The translations under genes and the position numbers were made by a program. Below, one piece after another: positions 6,802 through 7,292 of a stretch of 7,292 bases of DNA. Source of the DNA: an uncultured Lachnospiraceae bacterium (GTDB lineage Bacteria; Bacillota; Clostridia; Lachnospirales; Lachnospiraceae); assembly GCA_910589635.1 (NCBI GenBank), contig CAJUTD010000112.1:1-7292 (forward strand), in the 5' to 3' direction. Under the pieces are notes generated by a model. That model did not search any database. It was not told the DNA's origin and saw only the letters and a program-made list of their open reading frames with translations. Each line of letters begins with the position of its first letter. The stretch's first letter is position 1.

Positions 6802-7292
6802 TTACAGGCAAAATTTCAGTTTCTTCGTGGGAAACCTACGATGCTTCACATCCATCATTATGCTGACTGCCTGAGCATCCTCCCGCTGCTTGGCCGTTTC
6901 CAAAAGTACATCCATCTGCTCTGCCGTAGAGGCAAACACCTCCGCAAGCCAACGCAGATCTTTCTCATTTTCCTGTTCCAAAAGATAAAACGATGTTTCC
7001 CGCAGATGTAAAGTCAGCCAATCCGTATATTCGCCCCTTGCATCTTCCTCTAATGCAAGCGGATAGCGAAGCCTTGATATTACAATACCAGACAAAACAT
7101 TTAAATCAATATTATATTTTCCGGTCGTAAAGAGACAATCATATTCCCTGAAAACTACCTGTGTGCTGCGAAAGGCGTTACGGTACTGTACTCCCATCCC
7201 ATGAGTCTGGGTCGAGATAATTCTTGCCGGCGTATTTTCCACCGCTTCCTCAAAAAATTCCGGATACACCAGGCGGCACAATGGCTCCTGCT
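6802..7292 (-). CDS. C-terminal part of a protein of unknown function (5' end outside window)
   Basis: An open frame enters from the right window edge (first readable residues QEPLCRLVYPEFF) and ends in TAA at 6802-6804, giving 162 visible residues. A TTG at 7281 could be read as a start, but the frame stays open to the edge and the only nearby AGGAG is too close, so a truncated longer gene is more likely. The visible part is soluble and largely helical, with a central hydrophobic/polar segment (YDCLFTTGKYNIDLN) and a basic C-terminus, HRRFPTKKLKFCL. That basic ending resembles the C-termini I remember for ankyrin-type repeat proteins of Clostridia, but no complete repeat can be seen here, so I make no family claim. 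It lies 71 bases before the VWA gene on the same strand, so it is probably part of the same operon and a candidate third component of the AAA+/VWA pair. Confidence 0.75.
   Translation of the reverse strand, partial: QEPLCRLVYPEFFEEAVENTPARIISTQTHGMGVQYRNAFRSTQVVFREYDCLFTTGKYNIDLNVLSGIVISRLRYPLALEEDARGEYTDWLTLHLRETSFYLLEQENEKDLRWLAEVFASTAEQMDVLLETAKQREDAQAVSIMMDVKHRRFPTKKLKFCL

Noticed and set aside
6792..6820. CATAAT as a -10 box for a separate VWA promoter
   Set aside because: The matching -35 position reads ACTGAA, which does not resemble TTGACA, so there is no support for an internal promoter.
2070..7292. A complete defence or conflict system built from the MoxR, VWA and CPBP genes
   Set aside because: No nuclease, toxin, NADase or pore-forming effector is seen, no mobile element is present, and a candidate promoter separates the AAA+ gene from the CPBP pair. 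The right-hand flank is missing, so this is not excluded, only unsupported.
1..7292. tRNA, rRNA, CRISPR array, insertion sequence or attachment site
   Set aside because: No cloverleaf-like sequence, regularly spaced repeats, transposase motif or terminal repeats were found on reading both strands.

Overview
The window looks like a chromosomal stretch from a low-to-mid G+C Gram-positive anaerobe, most likely a Clostridia/Lachnospiraceae-type bacterium. This rests on the strong AGGAGG-type ribosome binding sites, moderate G+C, the Firmicutes-style MATE and CPBP proteins, and a MoxR-type AAA+ ATPase next to a VWA-like protein. The taxon is an inference; no marker gene is present. Every supported gene lies on the minus strand, so transcription runs from right to left.

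Right part (about 7292 to 3886): the C-terminal part of a protein of unknown function (6802-7292, cut by the window edge), a VWA-like protein with a degenerate metallopeptidase-like N-terminal domain (5429-6730), and a MoxR-type AAA+ ATPase (3886-5394). Gaps are 71 and 34 bases, so these look like one transcription unit. The ATPase and VWA protein almost certainly act as a pair: in such pairs (RavA/ViaA, CoxD/CoxE, BchI/BchD types) the AAA+ ring remodels a target that the VWA partner recruits through its metal site. The truncated first gene could be a third partner.

Middle (3885 to 2929): a 123-base gap holds a candidate promoter. It has a perfect TATAAT that overlaps a GCCGATAT motif (sigma-28/SigD-like -10) lying between the arms of a 7-base inverted repeat. 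This leads into an uncharacterised soluble 277-residue protein (2929-3762) with all four of its cysteines inside 29 residues. Its 3' end overlaps by 38 bases the start of a CPBP-family intramembrane protease (2070-2966), whose ribosome binding site lies inside the upstream gene.

Left part (2048 to 1): a MATE-family multidrug/cation antiporter (717-2048; start revised to the ATG with a good ribosome binding site), then a 74-base gap with a weak promoter candidate, then a HAD-superfamily phosphatase/phosphoglucomutase-like gene (1-642, missing only its last residues).

No RNA gene, CRISPR array, insertion sequence, attachment site or clear rho-independent terminator was seen. No stretch over 300 bases lacks a gene. 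The most interesting content is the MoxR/VWA pair with its altered HExxH motif, and the unknown cysteine-cluster gene with its possible alternative-sigma promoter.
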